64,000 nucleotides of DNA from JADFOI01 sp965218935. GTDB taxonomy: Bacteria; Acidobacteriota; UBA6911; RPQK01; JADFOI01. The notes under the pieces were generated by a model. The model ran no database searches and was not told the origin of the DNA. It worked only from the letters and a program-made list of their open reading frames with translations. Shown here piece by piece: positions 49,009 to 57,873 of the stretch (positions are counted from its first letter, which is position 1; each line of letters starts with the position of its first letter). Made by a program: the position numbers and the translations under genes. The stretch spans positions 342,734 through 406,733 of the forward strand of contig CBDCMH010000005.1 in the NCBI GenBank assembly GCA_965218935.1, in the 5' to 3' direction.

Positions 49009-49970
49009 GTAAAGATGTCTCCCACCTTGGGGTTCACGCCATTCACAAAATCACGGGCCGAAACACGAGCCCGATTCGGCAGCTGGAGCTCTTTTAGAGA
49101 CAAAAGCGTCTTTTGCCCGCACTCGATGATGATTTCACTTTTCCCAAGAGCCAAAATCGCACCCGGTCGGCCGCAGGGGCTCAAAGCGAGCAGGCTTTCT
49201 CCCATCCTCACGCTGCGCCAGACCTTGACCTTCATCCCTCCAAAAAGAGCACTGGCCGTCGGCCACGGATTGAGGGCACGAATCCAGTTATGGATTTCTT
49301 GAGCGGACCGATTCCAATCGATCTGAGCGTCCTGTCTTGCGATCCGAGGCGCATAGGTGGCCTTCTCGTGATCCTGAGGTTGGAGTTCAATTTCTCCCTT
49401 CGCATAAGAAGGGAGAGTTCGGATGAGCAGTTCCGCTCCTTCGTGGGCCAAAAGGTCCTCCAGCTCTCCTTGCGTCATGTTTTCATCTACAGCGAGTGTG
49501 CCCTGAGAGACGATGCTTCCGGTGTCCATTCCCTCGTCGATTTTCATGATGGTGACTCCAGTTTGGGTTTCCCCGTTGATGAGGGTATGGGGGATGGGGG
49601 CTGCGCCACGATACTTGGGAAGAAGTGAGGCATGCACATTCAGGCTTCCCAGAGTCGGGCAATCGAAAAACTCAGGAGTCAAAATTTGCCCGAAGGCAAC
49701 AACGACCATCAATTCGGGATCTTTTTCTCTCAGGAACTGCAGGGCATCCGGATCGTCGCGCAGACGCTCGGACTGGAACACAGGAAGACCGGATTGCTCG
49801 GCAAGGACCTTCACCGGAGGAGGGGTGAGTTGCTGTCCTCGGCCAGCCGGCCGATCGGGTTGGCTAATCACTCCGACCAACTCATGGTCCGGATCGGAAA
49901 AATTCAGGAGTGCCTGAAGAGAAGGTACCGCAAATCCCGGGGTTCCCAGGAACAGCACTCGCATTACCAC
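49005..49970 (-). CDS. fmt: methionyl-tRNA formyltransferase
   Basis: A 321-aa enzyme formylating initiator Met-tRNA. N-terminal LFLGTPGFAVPSLQALL; formyl-transfer core with NVHASLLPKYRGAAPIPHTL (conserved Asn-His); DTGSIVSQ; C-terminal OB-like domain. Overlaps def by 7 nt and rsmB by 4 nt, the common def-fmt-rsmB arrangement. Confidence 0.96.
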   Translation of the reverse strand: MVMRVLFLGTPGFAVPSLQALLNFSDPDHELVGVISQPDRPAGRGQQLTPPPVKVLAEQSGLPVFQSERLRDDPDALQFLREKDPELMVVVAFGQILTPEFFDCPTLGSLNVHASLLPKYRGAAPIPHTLINGETQTGVTIMKIDEGMDTGSIVSQGTLAVDENMTQGELEDLLAHEGAELLIRTLPSYAKGEIELQPQDHEKATYAPRIARQDAQIDWNRSAQEIHNWIRALNPWPTASALFGGMKVKVWRSVRMGESLLALSPCGRPGAILALGKSEIIIECGQKTLLSLKELQLPNRARVSARDFVNGVNPKVGDIFT

Positions 49971-50473
49971 TCTCCAGCGCGAACGAGCTTTCGGATCTTC
50001 CTTTTGATCAGATCACGCCTCAAAACCGATGCACGATCCAGGTAGAGAATTCCATCCAAGTGATCAACCTCGTGACAGACGGCTCGTGCCAGAAGCCCTT
50101 CTGCATCCAACTCCTGGGGGTTGCCCTCCAAATCTTGCCCCACCACACGAACCTTGCCGGGCCGTTCAACAACGGCTGTGAATCCGGGGATACTCAGACA
50201 CCCTTCCTCAGCCTCCTCGGTTCCTTCCTCTTCCGCAATCTCCGGATTGGTGAAAACAATCTGATGACCTTGCTCCTCTCCTCCCGTGATGTCGATGACC
50301 ATCAGCCGAAGATTGACCCCGACCTGAGGCGCCGCCAACCCGACGCCAGGAGCGGCATACATGGTTTCCAGCATATCCTCTGCCAGAGTCTTGATTTCCT
50401 CATCAAACCGGGTAATAGACGAACTCTTGGTTTCAAGCTCAGGAGCCCCGTACTTCAAGATAGGTCGAATCAT
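49964..50473 (-). CDS. def: peptide deformylase
   Basis: A 169-aa metalloenzyme removing the formyl group from nascent proteins. All three motifs are intact: GVGLAAPQVG, EEGCLSIPG (Cys ligand) and CHEVDHLDG (HExxH). It starts directly after the aroC stop. Confidence 0.96.
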   Translation of the reverse strand: MIRPILKYGAPELETKSSSITRFDEEIKTLAEDMLETMYAAPGVGLAAPQVGVNLRLMVIDITGGEEQGHQIVFTNPEIAEEEGTEEAEEGCLSIPGFTAVVERPGKVRVVGQDLEGNPQELDAEGLLARAVCHEVDHLDGILYLDRASVLRRDLIKRKIRKLVRAGEW

Positions 50474-51643
50474 TTACATCTCCTTGAGACCCAAAGAGTA
50501 GTTTTCCAGATTGCTCCTGATTTCCTGTAGGGAATCCCCACCAAACTTCTCTTGCACGGCCTGGGCGAGAACAATGGTCACCATCGCTTCTCCAATCACC
50601 GCTGCCGCTGGAACAATACAGGTATCGGAACGCTCATACTGAGCTTCAAAGGGTTCCTTGGTTTCAAAATCAACCGACATCAAGGGGCGACGCAAGGTAG
50701 GAATCGGTTTGACTATTCCACGCACGATGATCTCTTCACCGTTCGATGTGCCGCCCTCAATTCCGCCCGCACGATTGGTTTTTCTGTAGAACTGTCGATT
50801 CTCTCCATTATAGAAAATCTCATCATGAAACTGGCTTCCATACGGGTCTGACTCAAGCCCGCTTCCTATATCCACACCCTTAATGGCATTAATCGACATG
50901 ATGGCCTGGGCCAGCCTGCCGTCTAGCTTCCTATCCCAGTGAACATAGCTCCCCAGACCAGGAGGTACACCTGTCGCCCGCACCTCAAAGGTTCCTCCAA
51001 TCGTCTCTCCCTTCTCAATAGCCTCATCGACAGCCTTTTTCATGGCATCATCCAGCAAAGGATCAGAGCAACGCATCTCGGAGGACTCAATTTGCGGAAT
51101 AAGGTCACTGGAAACCTCTTCTAGCTGCTCGGTGGAGATGCGAATGTCCTTGATCGAAACCACATGGCTGTAGATCCGGATCCCCAACTCCTGCAGAAGA
51201 AGCTTACAGAAGGCACCTACCGCCACACGGGAAGTGGTCTCGCGAGCGCTCGACCGCTCCAAAACATTCCGCATGTCGTCGAATCGGTATTTCAATGCCC
51301 CGACCAGGTCAGCATGGCCAGGTCGGGGACGCGTCACCCGTCTCTTTTCAGCACCTTCAGGATTCGGTTCGGGTGACATGATCTCTGACCAGTTCACCCA
51401 ATCTCGGTTGTGCACGATGAATGCGATGGGGGACCCGAGTGTAGAACCGTGTCTTACCCCGGAGAAAATTTCAATCTGATCGCTCTCTATTTTCATTCGG
51501 GCTCCCCGACCATATCCTCCCATTCGCCTCTTGAGATCCGCATTTATAAAAGAGACATCCACAGGAACATTGGCGGGAAAGCCCTCAATGACGGAGACTA
51601 GTCCTTTTCCGTGGGACTCCCCAGAAGTCAGGAATCGAAGCAT
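50474..51643 (-). CDS. aroC: chorismate synthase
   Basis: A 389-aa FMN-dependent enzyme, final step of the shikimate pathway (EPSP to chorismate). MLRFLTSGESHGKGLVSVIE, RPRPGHADLVGALKY and ERSSARETTSRVAVGA are family signatures; GIEGGTSNGEEI is near the C-terminus. First gene of the long minus-strand operon, divergent from mlaE. Confidence 0.96.
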   Translation of the reverse strand: MLRFLTSGESHGKGLVSVIEGFPANVPVDVSFINADLKRRMGGYGRGARMKIESDQIEIFSGVRHGSTLGSPIAFIVHNRDWVNWSEIMSPEPNPEGAEKRRVTRPRPGHADLVGALKYRFDDMRNVLERSSARETTSRVAVGAFCKLLLQELGIRIYSHVVSIKDIRISTEQLEEVSSDLIPQIESSEMRCSDPLLDDAMKKAVDEAIEKGETIGGTFEVRATGVPPGLGSYVHWDRKLDGRLAQAIMSINAIKGVDIGSGLESDPYGSQFHDEIFYNGENRQFYRKTNRAGGIEGGTSNGEEIIVRGIVKPIPTLRRPLMSVDFETKEPFEAQYERSDTCIVPAAAVIGEAMVTIVLAQAVQEKFGGDSLQEIRSNLENYSLGLKEM

Positions 51644-51722
51644 AGAGCATTTCCCATTGGCAGGTTACAGAACCGTGGAATACCTAAAAACACTCAGTTT
51701 AGCACTAAATACCGCTCAATAG

Positions 51723-51752
51723 TTGAGCACGTTTTCCGCCTCGGACTACAAT
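51723..51752 (+). promoter_or_regulatory. candidate promoter of the mlaEFD operon
   Basis: TTGAGC (51723-51728) and TACAAT (51747-51752), 18-bp spacing, in the aroC/mlaE divergent spacer. The predicted start leaves only about 5 nt before ATG 51764, and no strong Shine-Dalgarno is seen. Confidence 0.45.
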
Positions 51753-51763
51753 AGCCGAAGCAC

Positions 51764-52522
51764 ATGAGCTTTTTCTATCGAGCCCTCTACGAAATCCAAG
51801 AATTTACCCTGTTGTCTTTCCGAGCGGGCAGAAGCCTTTTCCGCAGACCCCGCTACTTTGAAGACATCCTCCGGCAAATGGAAGTTATTGGCACTGGATC
51901 TGTTTTTATCATCATGCTGACGGGCTTTTTCACGGGGGGAGTTTTGGCCCTTCAGTCCGCGAAATCCCTGAAGTCTTTCGGTGCCGTAAACCTCACCGGA
52001 CAATTGGTCTCCCTTTCCCTAGTCAGGGAGCTGGGGCCGGTCTTGACGGCCTTGATGGTCGCTGGCCGTGTAGGAGCGGGAATCGCTTCTCAACTCGGCT
52101 CAATGGTGGTGACACAGCAAATCGACGCTATGCGGGGGCTGGGAACGGATCCCATCAAGAAGTTAGTGGCTCCCCGTATGATCGCCTCCACGGCGATGCT
52201 TCCTCTACTCACGGTGGTGGCCGATCTTTTCGGTTTAGTGGGAGGTTGGATTGTTTCCTTTTATACCCTCAGACTGAATACCGCGTTGTACTGGAACACA
52301 GCATTGCGCTCACTTGCGTACAATGACGCGTTGGAAGGCTTGATCAAACCGGTGGTTTTTGGGTTTATCATTGGAATGATCGGTTGCTATTTTGGCCTAA
52401 ACACAACAGGAGGCACGCGTGGTGTCGGTCGGGCCACCACACAAGCGGTGGTAACTGCGTCCATCCTGGTCATCATTGCCGACTTCTTCGTGAGCAAGAT
52501 CGTTTTGGAGTTCAGATATTGA
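51764..52522 (+). CDS. mlaE: MlaE family ABC permease
   Basis: A 252-aa inner-membrane permease of the Mla phospholipid transport system. Conserved blocks LTGFFTGGVLALQSAKSL, LVRELGPVLTALMVAGRVGA and EIDA-type VVTQQIDAMRGLGTDPIKKL; about five helices. The TGA stop overlaps the TTG start of mlaF. It works with MlaF (ATPase) and MlaD (substrate-binding) encoded downstream. Confidence 0.94.
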   Translation: MSFFYRALYEIQEFTLLSFRAGRSLFRRPRYFEDILRQMEVIGTGSVFIIMLTGFFTGGVLALQSAKSLKSFGAVNLTGQLVSLSLVRELGPVLTALMVAGRVGAGIASQLGSMVVTQQIDAMRGLGTDPIKKLVAPRMIASTAMLPLLTVVADLFGLVGGWIVSFYTLRLNTALYWNTALRSLAYNDALEGLIKPVVFGFIIGMIGCYFGLNTTGGTRGVGRATTQAVVTASILVIIADFFVSKIVLEFRY

Positions 52523-53316
52523 GCGCTATCCGCTTTGAACACGTGTTCAAGTCTTTCGACGAAAACGTTGTACTGAGGGACTTCAACATGGAGGTTCGGC
52601 CGGCTGAAACAAAATTTATCTTAGGTGGAGGTGGGTCAGGAAAGACCACTATACTGAAGATGGTACTGGGATTGGTGAAACCTGATTCGGGCCGAATATT
52701 CATCGAAGATCAGGAGATCACCCGGTTAGAGGAAGCGGAACTGATGCCGATTCGCAAGAAGATAGGCATGGTTTTCCAAGAAGGCGCACTTTTTGACTCC
52801 CTTACCGTAGGTGAAAACGTCGCTTACCGAATGCGGGAGGCCGAAACTTACAGTGAGGAGGAAATCGAAGCCGTTGTTCGACAATTACTCGGTTTCGTCG
52901 AGCTGGGCAATGCGATCGACAAGTTTCCTTCAGAGCTCTCGGGGGGAATGCTTCGTCGAGTGGGAATCGCCCGTGCTCTTGTTGGAAATCCGCCGATTCT
53001 CCTTTACGATGCCCCTACGGCCGGCTTGGACCCTATTACCAGTCGCACGATTTGTGAATTGGTGATCAAACTGCGCGACCTGGAAGGGGTGGCTTCTATC
53101 TTTGTGACCCATGACCTGAAATCAGCCCTGACAGTGGCCAGTGAATTCGCTGAAGCTTTACCCAATGGAGAAGTGGTCTTCAAAAGCGAAGATGACAACC
53201 TTTGTCTGGTCAACACTCGCTTCTTAATGCTTAGGGAGGGAAACATTATTTTCGAGGGAAGCGACGAAGCCTTGAGAAAAGCCGATGATAGCTATATTCA
53301 GGATTTCTTGGAATGA
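52519..53316 (+). CDS. mlaF: MlaF family ABC transporter ATP-binding protein
   Basis: A 265-aa ATPase from TTG 52519 (overlap TTGA with mlaE). Walker A GGGGSGKTT (36-44), Q-loop VFQEGALFDSL, signature LSGGMLRRVGIARAL. The Walker B region reads LLYDAPTAGLDP: the catalytic Glu after Asp164 is Ala165 (codon GCC). H-loop VTHDLK is intact. The frame is open upstream in mlaE, but the TTG gives the normal N-terminus. The lost Glu should slow ATP hydrolysis unless another residue substitutes. Confidence 0.93.
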   Translation: MSAIRFEHVFKSFDENVVLRDFNMEVRPAETKFILGGGGSGKTTILKMVLGLVKPDSGRIFIEDQEITRLEEAELMPIRKKIGMVFQEGALFDSLTVGENVAYRMREAETYSEEEIEAVVRQLLGFVELGNAIDKFPSELSGGMLRRVGIARALVGNPPILLYDAPTAGLDPITSRTICELVIKLRDLEGVASIFVTHDLKSALTVASEFAEALPNGEVVFKSEDDNLCLVNTRFLMLREGNIIFEGSDEALRKADDSYIQDFLE

Positions 53317-53505
53317 ATGGAACCGTGCCTTTCTTCAACAGATGCCTTTTTCGAGTGACTTCTTTTTCACTGAGGCTTGAAGACTTCATCCGCGGTTCCC
53401 GTCGCAGGCGTGGTCTAAGCTACGTCGAGGATCGAAGGGCGCGGAGAACGAAGAGCTTGGCTTCCTGGGGCTAAACGTCTGCACTATAAACAGTGAGGAG
53501 CGAAG

Positions 53506-54912
53506 ATGACAACGAAAGGTAGGCCGAGTTTAACAGAACTCAAAGTAGGAATCTTTGTCCTGGTCACCTGCATCATTCTGGGTGCAGCGATCTTCACGAT
53601 CGGGACAACGGTAGGCCTGCTTGAGGAGACCTTTTACGCGAGGACTTACCTGAACAACGTTTCTGGATTGAAACCCGGAGACCTCGTGCTTCTAGCCGGC
53701 GTGGAGGTAGGAAATGTAACGGACGTCCGCATTTCGGAGTCCGAAGATATACCTGCCACCGAATCCAACCAAGTATCACTCAGACAAATCGAAGCCTTGA
53801 ACCAACGAGTAGAGAGGCTTCAGGAGGAGATTCCCACAAGCGAGGAAAACCTGCGTGGCCTGAGAGAGGAGTACGATCAGGCGGTCGCACAATACGGTGA
53901 AGAGGCTCGTCAGGTCAGGGATCTCGAGGAAGAAGTGGCCGATCTTGAACAGCGGGTAGCCAATCTGAGGAGAGATCTTGAGGGAACCGGAGACGCTGTA
54001 AACCGGGTCCGGGCGAATCTGCAAAACATCGTCGTCTCCGCACAAATCAAGTCAGAGTACCGTGACTGGATCAAGAGAGACAGCAATATCTCTTTGGGTT
54101 CGATTGGGCTGCTGGGGGATAAATACATCGAAATTTCCCTGGGGCGGAGCACCGAGCCTCCTCTCGTGTTGGAAGAAGAGACGGAAGGGTGGTTGGGAAC
54201 TTCGACTCAGCAAGTAGTCCTCATCACGGGTACAACTCAGCCGGGGTTTCAGGAGTTGATTACGGGTGCGGACGACGTTTTAGCCAACCTGTCCCTGCTC
54301 TCAGAGAAGGTTAATACTATCCTGTCACCGCTCTCCGAGGGTGAAGGTAGCCTGGGCGAATTTATCGGTGACACCTCCTTTTACGAAAATGTGAACGAAG
54401 CCGTAGTCAAAGCCACCGAGACGGTGGACCAGGCCACCCAACTCATTCAGGAATTCCGACAAGGTCACGGGACTCTGGCCCGGCTGGTTCAGGAGGAGGA
54501 GGTCTATGATAAGATCAGCGCGGCCACCGGTCACCTGCAAAGCGTCTTGGCCCAGATTGACCAAGGAGAGGGATCTCTGGGGAAGTTTATCAATGATCCT
54601 TCCGTTTACGAGAAGAGTGAGAGCATGGTAGCCAACATCGAGAGCATCACTCGACGGATGGATCAGGGTGATGGAACGTTAGGTAAATTGTCCACCGATG
54701 ATCAGCTTTATCGAAACCTGGATCAGTCATTAGAACGTTTTGCGGCCTTTGTAGACGGCATCCAACAGGGAGAGGGTACTCTGGGCCTCCTGGCCAAGGA
54801 CGAGAAATTGTACGAGAATCTACACCAGATTTCTGCCGAGGTGGTTAAGCTGCTTTACGATTTCCGCCAGAACCCCAAGGAGTTTCTAACCATCAAACTC
54901 GACGTTTTTTAG
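53506..54912 (+). CDS. mlaD: MlaD/MCE family lipid-transport protein with coiled-coil insertion
   Basis: A 468-aa protein. Transmembrane helix (about 12-35), then the MCE domain start (YARTYLNNVSGLKPGDLVLL…GVEVGNVTDVRI, to residue 76). A coiled coil of about 80 residues (90-172, QIEALNQRVERLQEEI…) follows before the domain resumes as SLGSIGLLGDKYIEI (196-210). The C-terminal half has repeated GxGTLGxLxxDxxxY units. GAGGAG precedes the ATG. The spacer 53317-53505 has no gene. The stop TAG (54910-54912) is the first bases of a GTGTCTCG element. Confidence 0.92.
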   Translation: MTTKGRPSLTELKVGIFVLVTCIILGAAIFTIGTTVGLLEETFYARTYLNNVSGLKPGDLVLLAGVEVGNVTDVRISESEDIPATESNQVSLRQIEALNQRVERLQEEIPTSEENLRGLREEYDQAVAQYGEEARQVRDLEEEVADLEQRVANLRRDLEGTGDAVNRVRANLQNIVVSAQIKSEYRDWIKRDSNISLGSIGLLGDKYIEISLGRSTEPPLVLEEETEGWLGTSTQQVVLITGTTQPGFQELITGADDVLANLSLLSEKVNTILSPLSEGEGSLGEFIGDTSFYENVNEAVVKATETVDQATQLIQEFRQGHGTLARLVQEEEVYDKISAATGHLQSVLAQIDQGEGSLGKFINDPSVYEKSESMVANIESITRRMDQGDGTLGKLSTDDQLYRNLDQSLERFAAFVDGIQQGEGTLGLLAKDEKLYENLHQISAEVVKLLYDFRQNPKEFLTIKLDVF

Positions 54913-55186
54913 TGTCTCGTCCCCTGAATACCATGACGTTTGCTGATGGGGCTTGGGAGGGGAGATCAAGGAGCGAGGAGAAGGTGATGCAGGGACATCG
55001 ACGACGACGAGCGACGCTGAGATCACCCGCAACCCCCATCAGCCCGAAGGGTGGTGGCGGGACGGCATCGATTTCTTTGTCGTTCCTCCTCCGTGATGTA
55101 CACTAACATCGCGTCGTCGTCACTTCGCGAACTCGACGCCGTCGAGCTCGCCACAAACGTTATGGTATTCAGGGGACGAGACACTA
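54910..55186 (-). mobile_element. GTGTCTCG-family MITE, full-length copy in reverse orientation
   Basis: A 277-bp element flanked by TA on both sides, inverted relative to the copy at 10142-10417. Ends TAGTGTCTCGTCCCCTGAAT and GTATTCAGGGGACGAGACAC. The left end overlaps the mlaD stop; the right end lies 4 bp before the ATG of the phosphatidyltransferase gene, so it has replaced that gene's upstream region. Confidence 0.92.
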
Positions 55187-55190
55187 GTAA

Positions 55191-55904
55191 ATGATTTCTG
55201 AAAAAATCGGCGCCGGCGCCCAAGTGATCCTGACGGCTATCATCAAGATACTCGTTTTCCTTCGCATCAATCCCAATCACCTCACCTTTCTGGGCTTTGT
55301 GATGAGCATCGTCACAGCATATACCTTCGCCCGAGGCCATTTCGGGACGGCTGGAGTGATCCTGATCATTGCCGGACTCTTCGACATGGTCGATGGAGTG
55401 GTGGCACGAAACACTCAATCGGAAACCCCCTTTGGCGCTTTTTTCGATTCGGTGATGGATCGTTATTCAGATCTGATCATGTATCTGGGGCTGATCATCT
55501 GGTACGGCAGCGAGGATCGAATGACCTATGTGGTGCTCGTGGGTGTGGTCATGATGGGATCGGTGCTGACTAGCTACACTCGAGCCCGAGCCGAATCTCT
55601 CATTCCTCAATGCAAGGTCGGCTTTTTAGAGCGACCCGAGCGGATCGTTCTTCTCATCATCGGCTCCTTTTACTATATGGATCCGGTCGTCTGGGTCATT
55701 GCTGTCCTTTCCAATTGGACCGTCGTTCATCGGATTCTTTACACACGGGCCCGCATGACAGGACGACCCTCCTGGGTCATTGCTCATCAGACGCAGGAGG
55801 AGGTCCGGGAAGTCAAGAGCCGGGAGCCTGAAGCGGGAAGCCAGGGGGCAGAAATCGGAGGCCAGGAGCGTCCATCGAAAGTCGCAAGCCCGGACTATTC
55901 ATAG
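55191..55904 (+). CDS. CDP-alcohol phosphatidyltransferase
   Basis: A 237-aa membrane enzyme transferring a phosphatidyl group from CDP-diacylglycerol to an alcohol. The complete motif is present: D65, D68-G69, A72-R73, G82, D86 and D90, with spacing exactly as in the family. About six helices. Acceptor (inositol phosphate, glycerophosphate or other) unknown. The ATG directly follows the element and has no Shine-Dalgarno. The hydrophilic tail (EVKSREPEAGSQGAEIG) ends SPDYS-stop, the last residues encoded by a CCCGG-family end repeat. Confidence 0.88.
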   Translation: MISEKIGAGAQVILTAIIKILVFLRINPNHLTFLGFVMSIVTAYTFARGHFGTAGVILIIAGLFDMVDGVVARNTQSETPFGAFFDSVMDRYSDLIMYLGLIIWYGSEDRMTYVVLVGVVMMGSVLTSYTRARAESLIPQCKVGFLERPERIVLLIIGSFYYMDPVVWVIAVLSNWTVVHRILYTRARMTGRPSWVIAHQTQEEVREVKSREPEAGSQGAEIGGQERPSKVASPDYS

Positions 55905-56142
55905 CCCGGACTATTCATAGGTTCTCGTCACGAAGGGGCGAAAGCGCCGACCCTGGGTGCGTTGCGCCACGCGAGACCCGCAAGCGGGTGCCCCGAGGGC
56001 CCCGCAAACGTACTCTCTGCAGTACGTTGAGGAGGCCGGGGGTACCCGCTTGCGGGTCGGGGGCACCCGCGCTTGCGGGTCACGCAGTCAGGGCGGATGC
56101 TGTCGCCGCTGCAGTAGAGAATCTATGAATTGTCCGGGCTTA
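55902..56142. mobile_element. CCCGG-family miniature element, copy d
   Basis: A 241-bp element, TAGCCCGGACTATTCATAGG on the left and CTATGAATTGTCCGGGCTTA on the right. A second copy of the end (AGCCCGGACTATTCA, 55887-55901) is tandemly attached outside. The interior has CCCGCAAGCGGGTGCCCC-type palindromes. The left TAG is the stop of the phosphatidyltransferase; the right TTA is the TAA stop of the minus-strand LolA gene. Confidence 0.87.
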
Positions 56143-56841
56143 ACTGCCTACCACCTGAACATCCTTGGGTAACTTCAAGTCAAATCTGGACTTGGAGATG
56201 TCGGGATTCAAATCAATATCGTCGAAACGAATGAGCAGGTAGTCACGAGTGGGCTCCACCAACTTCTGCTGGATGGGAACCCACAGGGTGGTGTCAATCC
56301 ACAGCACAATCTGAGAAAAATAAGCCGATAGCGACTGTGATTTCGGTGTCAGCTCCAACGGATAGGCCTCACGCCCTTCAACGGTTTCCTTTTCCCCAAG
56401 CCGGATCTGATAGGCCTCCTTCAATGCCTGCTTGTTGGAACTGAATCCGAGAAGTAGAAACTCTGCTCGATCACGCCTCTGACCCAAATCATATTTCTGC
56501 ACCTGTTTGATCTTGGGCTGGTAGTAGAGGAGTTTTCCCTCGCTGATAATCAGAGTGTTTTCCTGTGGCTTGGCTATTTCCTTACGCAGGTGAAGCTCAT
56601 CCTTCTCTTTCAGAAACAAGAATTGGCCGCTCTCACCCTGATCGAATTCCTGCAAAATATCGGTCCATCTTTTCTGTGAAATCGATGAACTCATAGATCG
56701 AAGACTCGTCCCTACTTGATCGATTTTGGTCAAAAGTTGCTCCAGAGTTAGAGACTCTGGTGTTTCCGCCTGAACGGGGTGCACGACAGAAACAAACAGC
56801 AGCAAACAAACAAGAAAGACCCGTTTACAAGGCTTCACCAA
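56140..56841 (-). CDS. lolA: outer-membrane lipoprotein carrier protein LolA
   Basis: A 233-aa periplasmic protein. Signal peptide ends …VVHPVQA (about 25). The LolA fold is visible: GESGQFLFLKEKDELHLRKE, NTLIISEGKLLYYQPKIKQV, YPLELTPKSQSLSAYFSQIV, and RFDDIDLNPDISKSRFDLKL. It ferries lipoproteins from LolCDE across the periplasm. It lies downstream of lolD and a permease on the same strand. The TAA stop is at the boundary of a CCCGG element. Confidence 0.88.
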   Translation of the reverse strand: MVKPCKRVFLVCLLLFVSVVHPVQAETPESLTLEQLLTKIDQVGTSLRSMSSSISQKRWTDILQEFDQGESGQFLFLKEKDELHLRKEIAKPQENTLIISEGKLLYYQPKIKQVQKYDLGQRRDRAEFLLLGFSSNKQALKEAYQIRLGEKETVEGREAYPLELTPKSQSLSAYFSQIVLWIDTTLWVPIQQKLVEPTRDYLLIRFDDIDLNPDISKSRFDLKLPKDVQVVGS

Positions 56842-56859
56842 GCAGCTCTCCTTTCTCGA

Positions 56860-57081
56860 TCATGAATCTTCAGAGAGAATCTGAAGCGCCGCTGGTTCTG
56901 TCATCGTCTGGTCCTTTTGTTCGATTTTCGGCGGGTCCTCTTCTTTTGAGAACGCAGAACCATCAAAGACTGTTCTTGGAGTTAAAAAGATGAAGGCTAA
57001 GATCAGAGCGGAGATAATGTCGTACTGCCAGCCACCACGTTCATAGGTCCAAAAGATGACTCTCGATACAGTCGGCAACAC
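56860..57081 (-). CDS. small single-pass membrane protein, unknown
   Basis: 73 aa: an N-terminal segment TVSRVIFWTYERGGWQYDI, one transmembrane helix (IISALILAFIFLTPRTV) and a polar cytoplasmic or periplasmic tail. It lies 18 bp upstream of lolA on the same strand. I do not recognise the family; position suggests a role with the lipoprotein-trafficking genes. Confidence 0.65.
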   Translation of the reverse strand: MLPTVSRVIFWTYERGGWQYDIISALILAFIFLTPRTVFDGSAFSKEEDPPKIEQKDQTMTEPAALQILSEDS

Positions 57082-57099
57082 AAGTTCACTCCTTCACTC

Positions 57100-57127
57100 T
57101 AGCCCGGACTATGCATCATTCAGGCTA
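57100..57127. mobile_element. CCCGG-family short remnant, copy e
   Basis: A 28-bp palindrome-like remnant TAGCCCGGACTATGCATCAT followed by TCAGGCTA, flanked by TA. Likely an end-to-end deletion product. It lies between lolD and the 73-aa gene. Confidence 0.7.
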
Positions 57128-57132
57128 GCGCG

Positions 57133-57873
57133 CTAAGAACGCTTCTCTTCAACAGCGTAAAACATATTCTGAACACGGTTCAAAACCTTCCCGTCGCACA
57201 TCTCAATAATACGGTCCGCAGATGAAGCGGCTTCAGGATCATGAGTAATGATGATGATCGTCTGTCCGCACACTGAATGCAGTTCCTGAAGCATACTCAA
57301 AACCATCCGAGAATTCTCCGAGTCCAGACTTCCGGTAGGCTCATCAGCGAGCAGGATGGCGGGTCGATTAATGACCGCCCGCGCGATGGCAACTCGCTGC
57401 TGCTCACCACCGGACAGTTCCCAGGGCTTGTGATCCATCTTGTTTTCCAAACCCAGCAGCCGCAGGATCTGATGAGCACCCCCATCCTCGTAGTGACCGT
57501 TCCCATGGAGTCGTTCGGCCAGCTTAATATTATCCTTTGCTGTCAGAGTACTCAGAAGGTTGTAGCTCTGAAACACAAAACCCATCCTGTGACGCCGAAT
57601 TTCGGTTCTTTTCGCATCACTCACCGATCCGATGCTGACGCCTTCGACAAGGATCCGACCCGAGGTGGGTTTCAAAAGCCCACCGATCAAATGGAGCAAT
57701 GTGGACTTACCACATCCGCTTGGCCCCATGATGGCCACAAATTCTCCCTCTTTCACACTGAAGTCTACTCCGCGCAAAGCCGGGACCTCGATCTTACCGA
57801 CCCGGTAAACCATCTGCAGGTCTTCAACAACTACGACATTTTTTCTTCGAGTGATTCCGATCATTTCACTCAT
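57133..57873 (-). CDS. lolD: LolD-like ABC transporter ATP-binding protein
   Basis: A 246-aa ATPase of the LolD/MacB class. Walker A GPSGCGKST, Q-loop FVFQSYNLL, signature LSGGEQQRVAIARAVINRPA, Walker B ILLADEPTGSLDS with the catalytic Glu, H-loop ITHDPE. It partners the FtsX-type permease whose gene overlaps it by 8 nt. Lipoprotein release is likely because lolA is downstream, but MacB-type export is possible. Confidence 0.9.
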   Translation of the reverse strand: MSEMIGITRRKNVVVVEDLQMVYRVGKIEVPALRGVDFSVKEGEFVAIMGPSGCGKSTLLHLIGGLLKPTSGRILVEGVSIGSVSDAKRTEIRRHRMGFVFQSYNLLSTLTAKDNIKLAERLHGNGHYEDGGAHQILRLLGLENKMDHKPWELSGGEQQRVAIARAVINRPAILLADEPTGSLDSENSRMVLSMLQELHSVCGQTIIIITHDPEAASSADRIIEMCDGKVLNRVQNMFYAVEEKRS

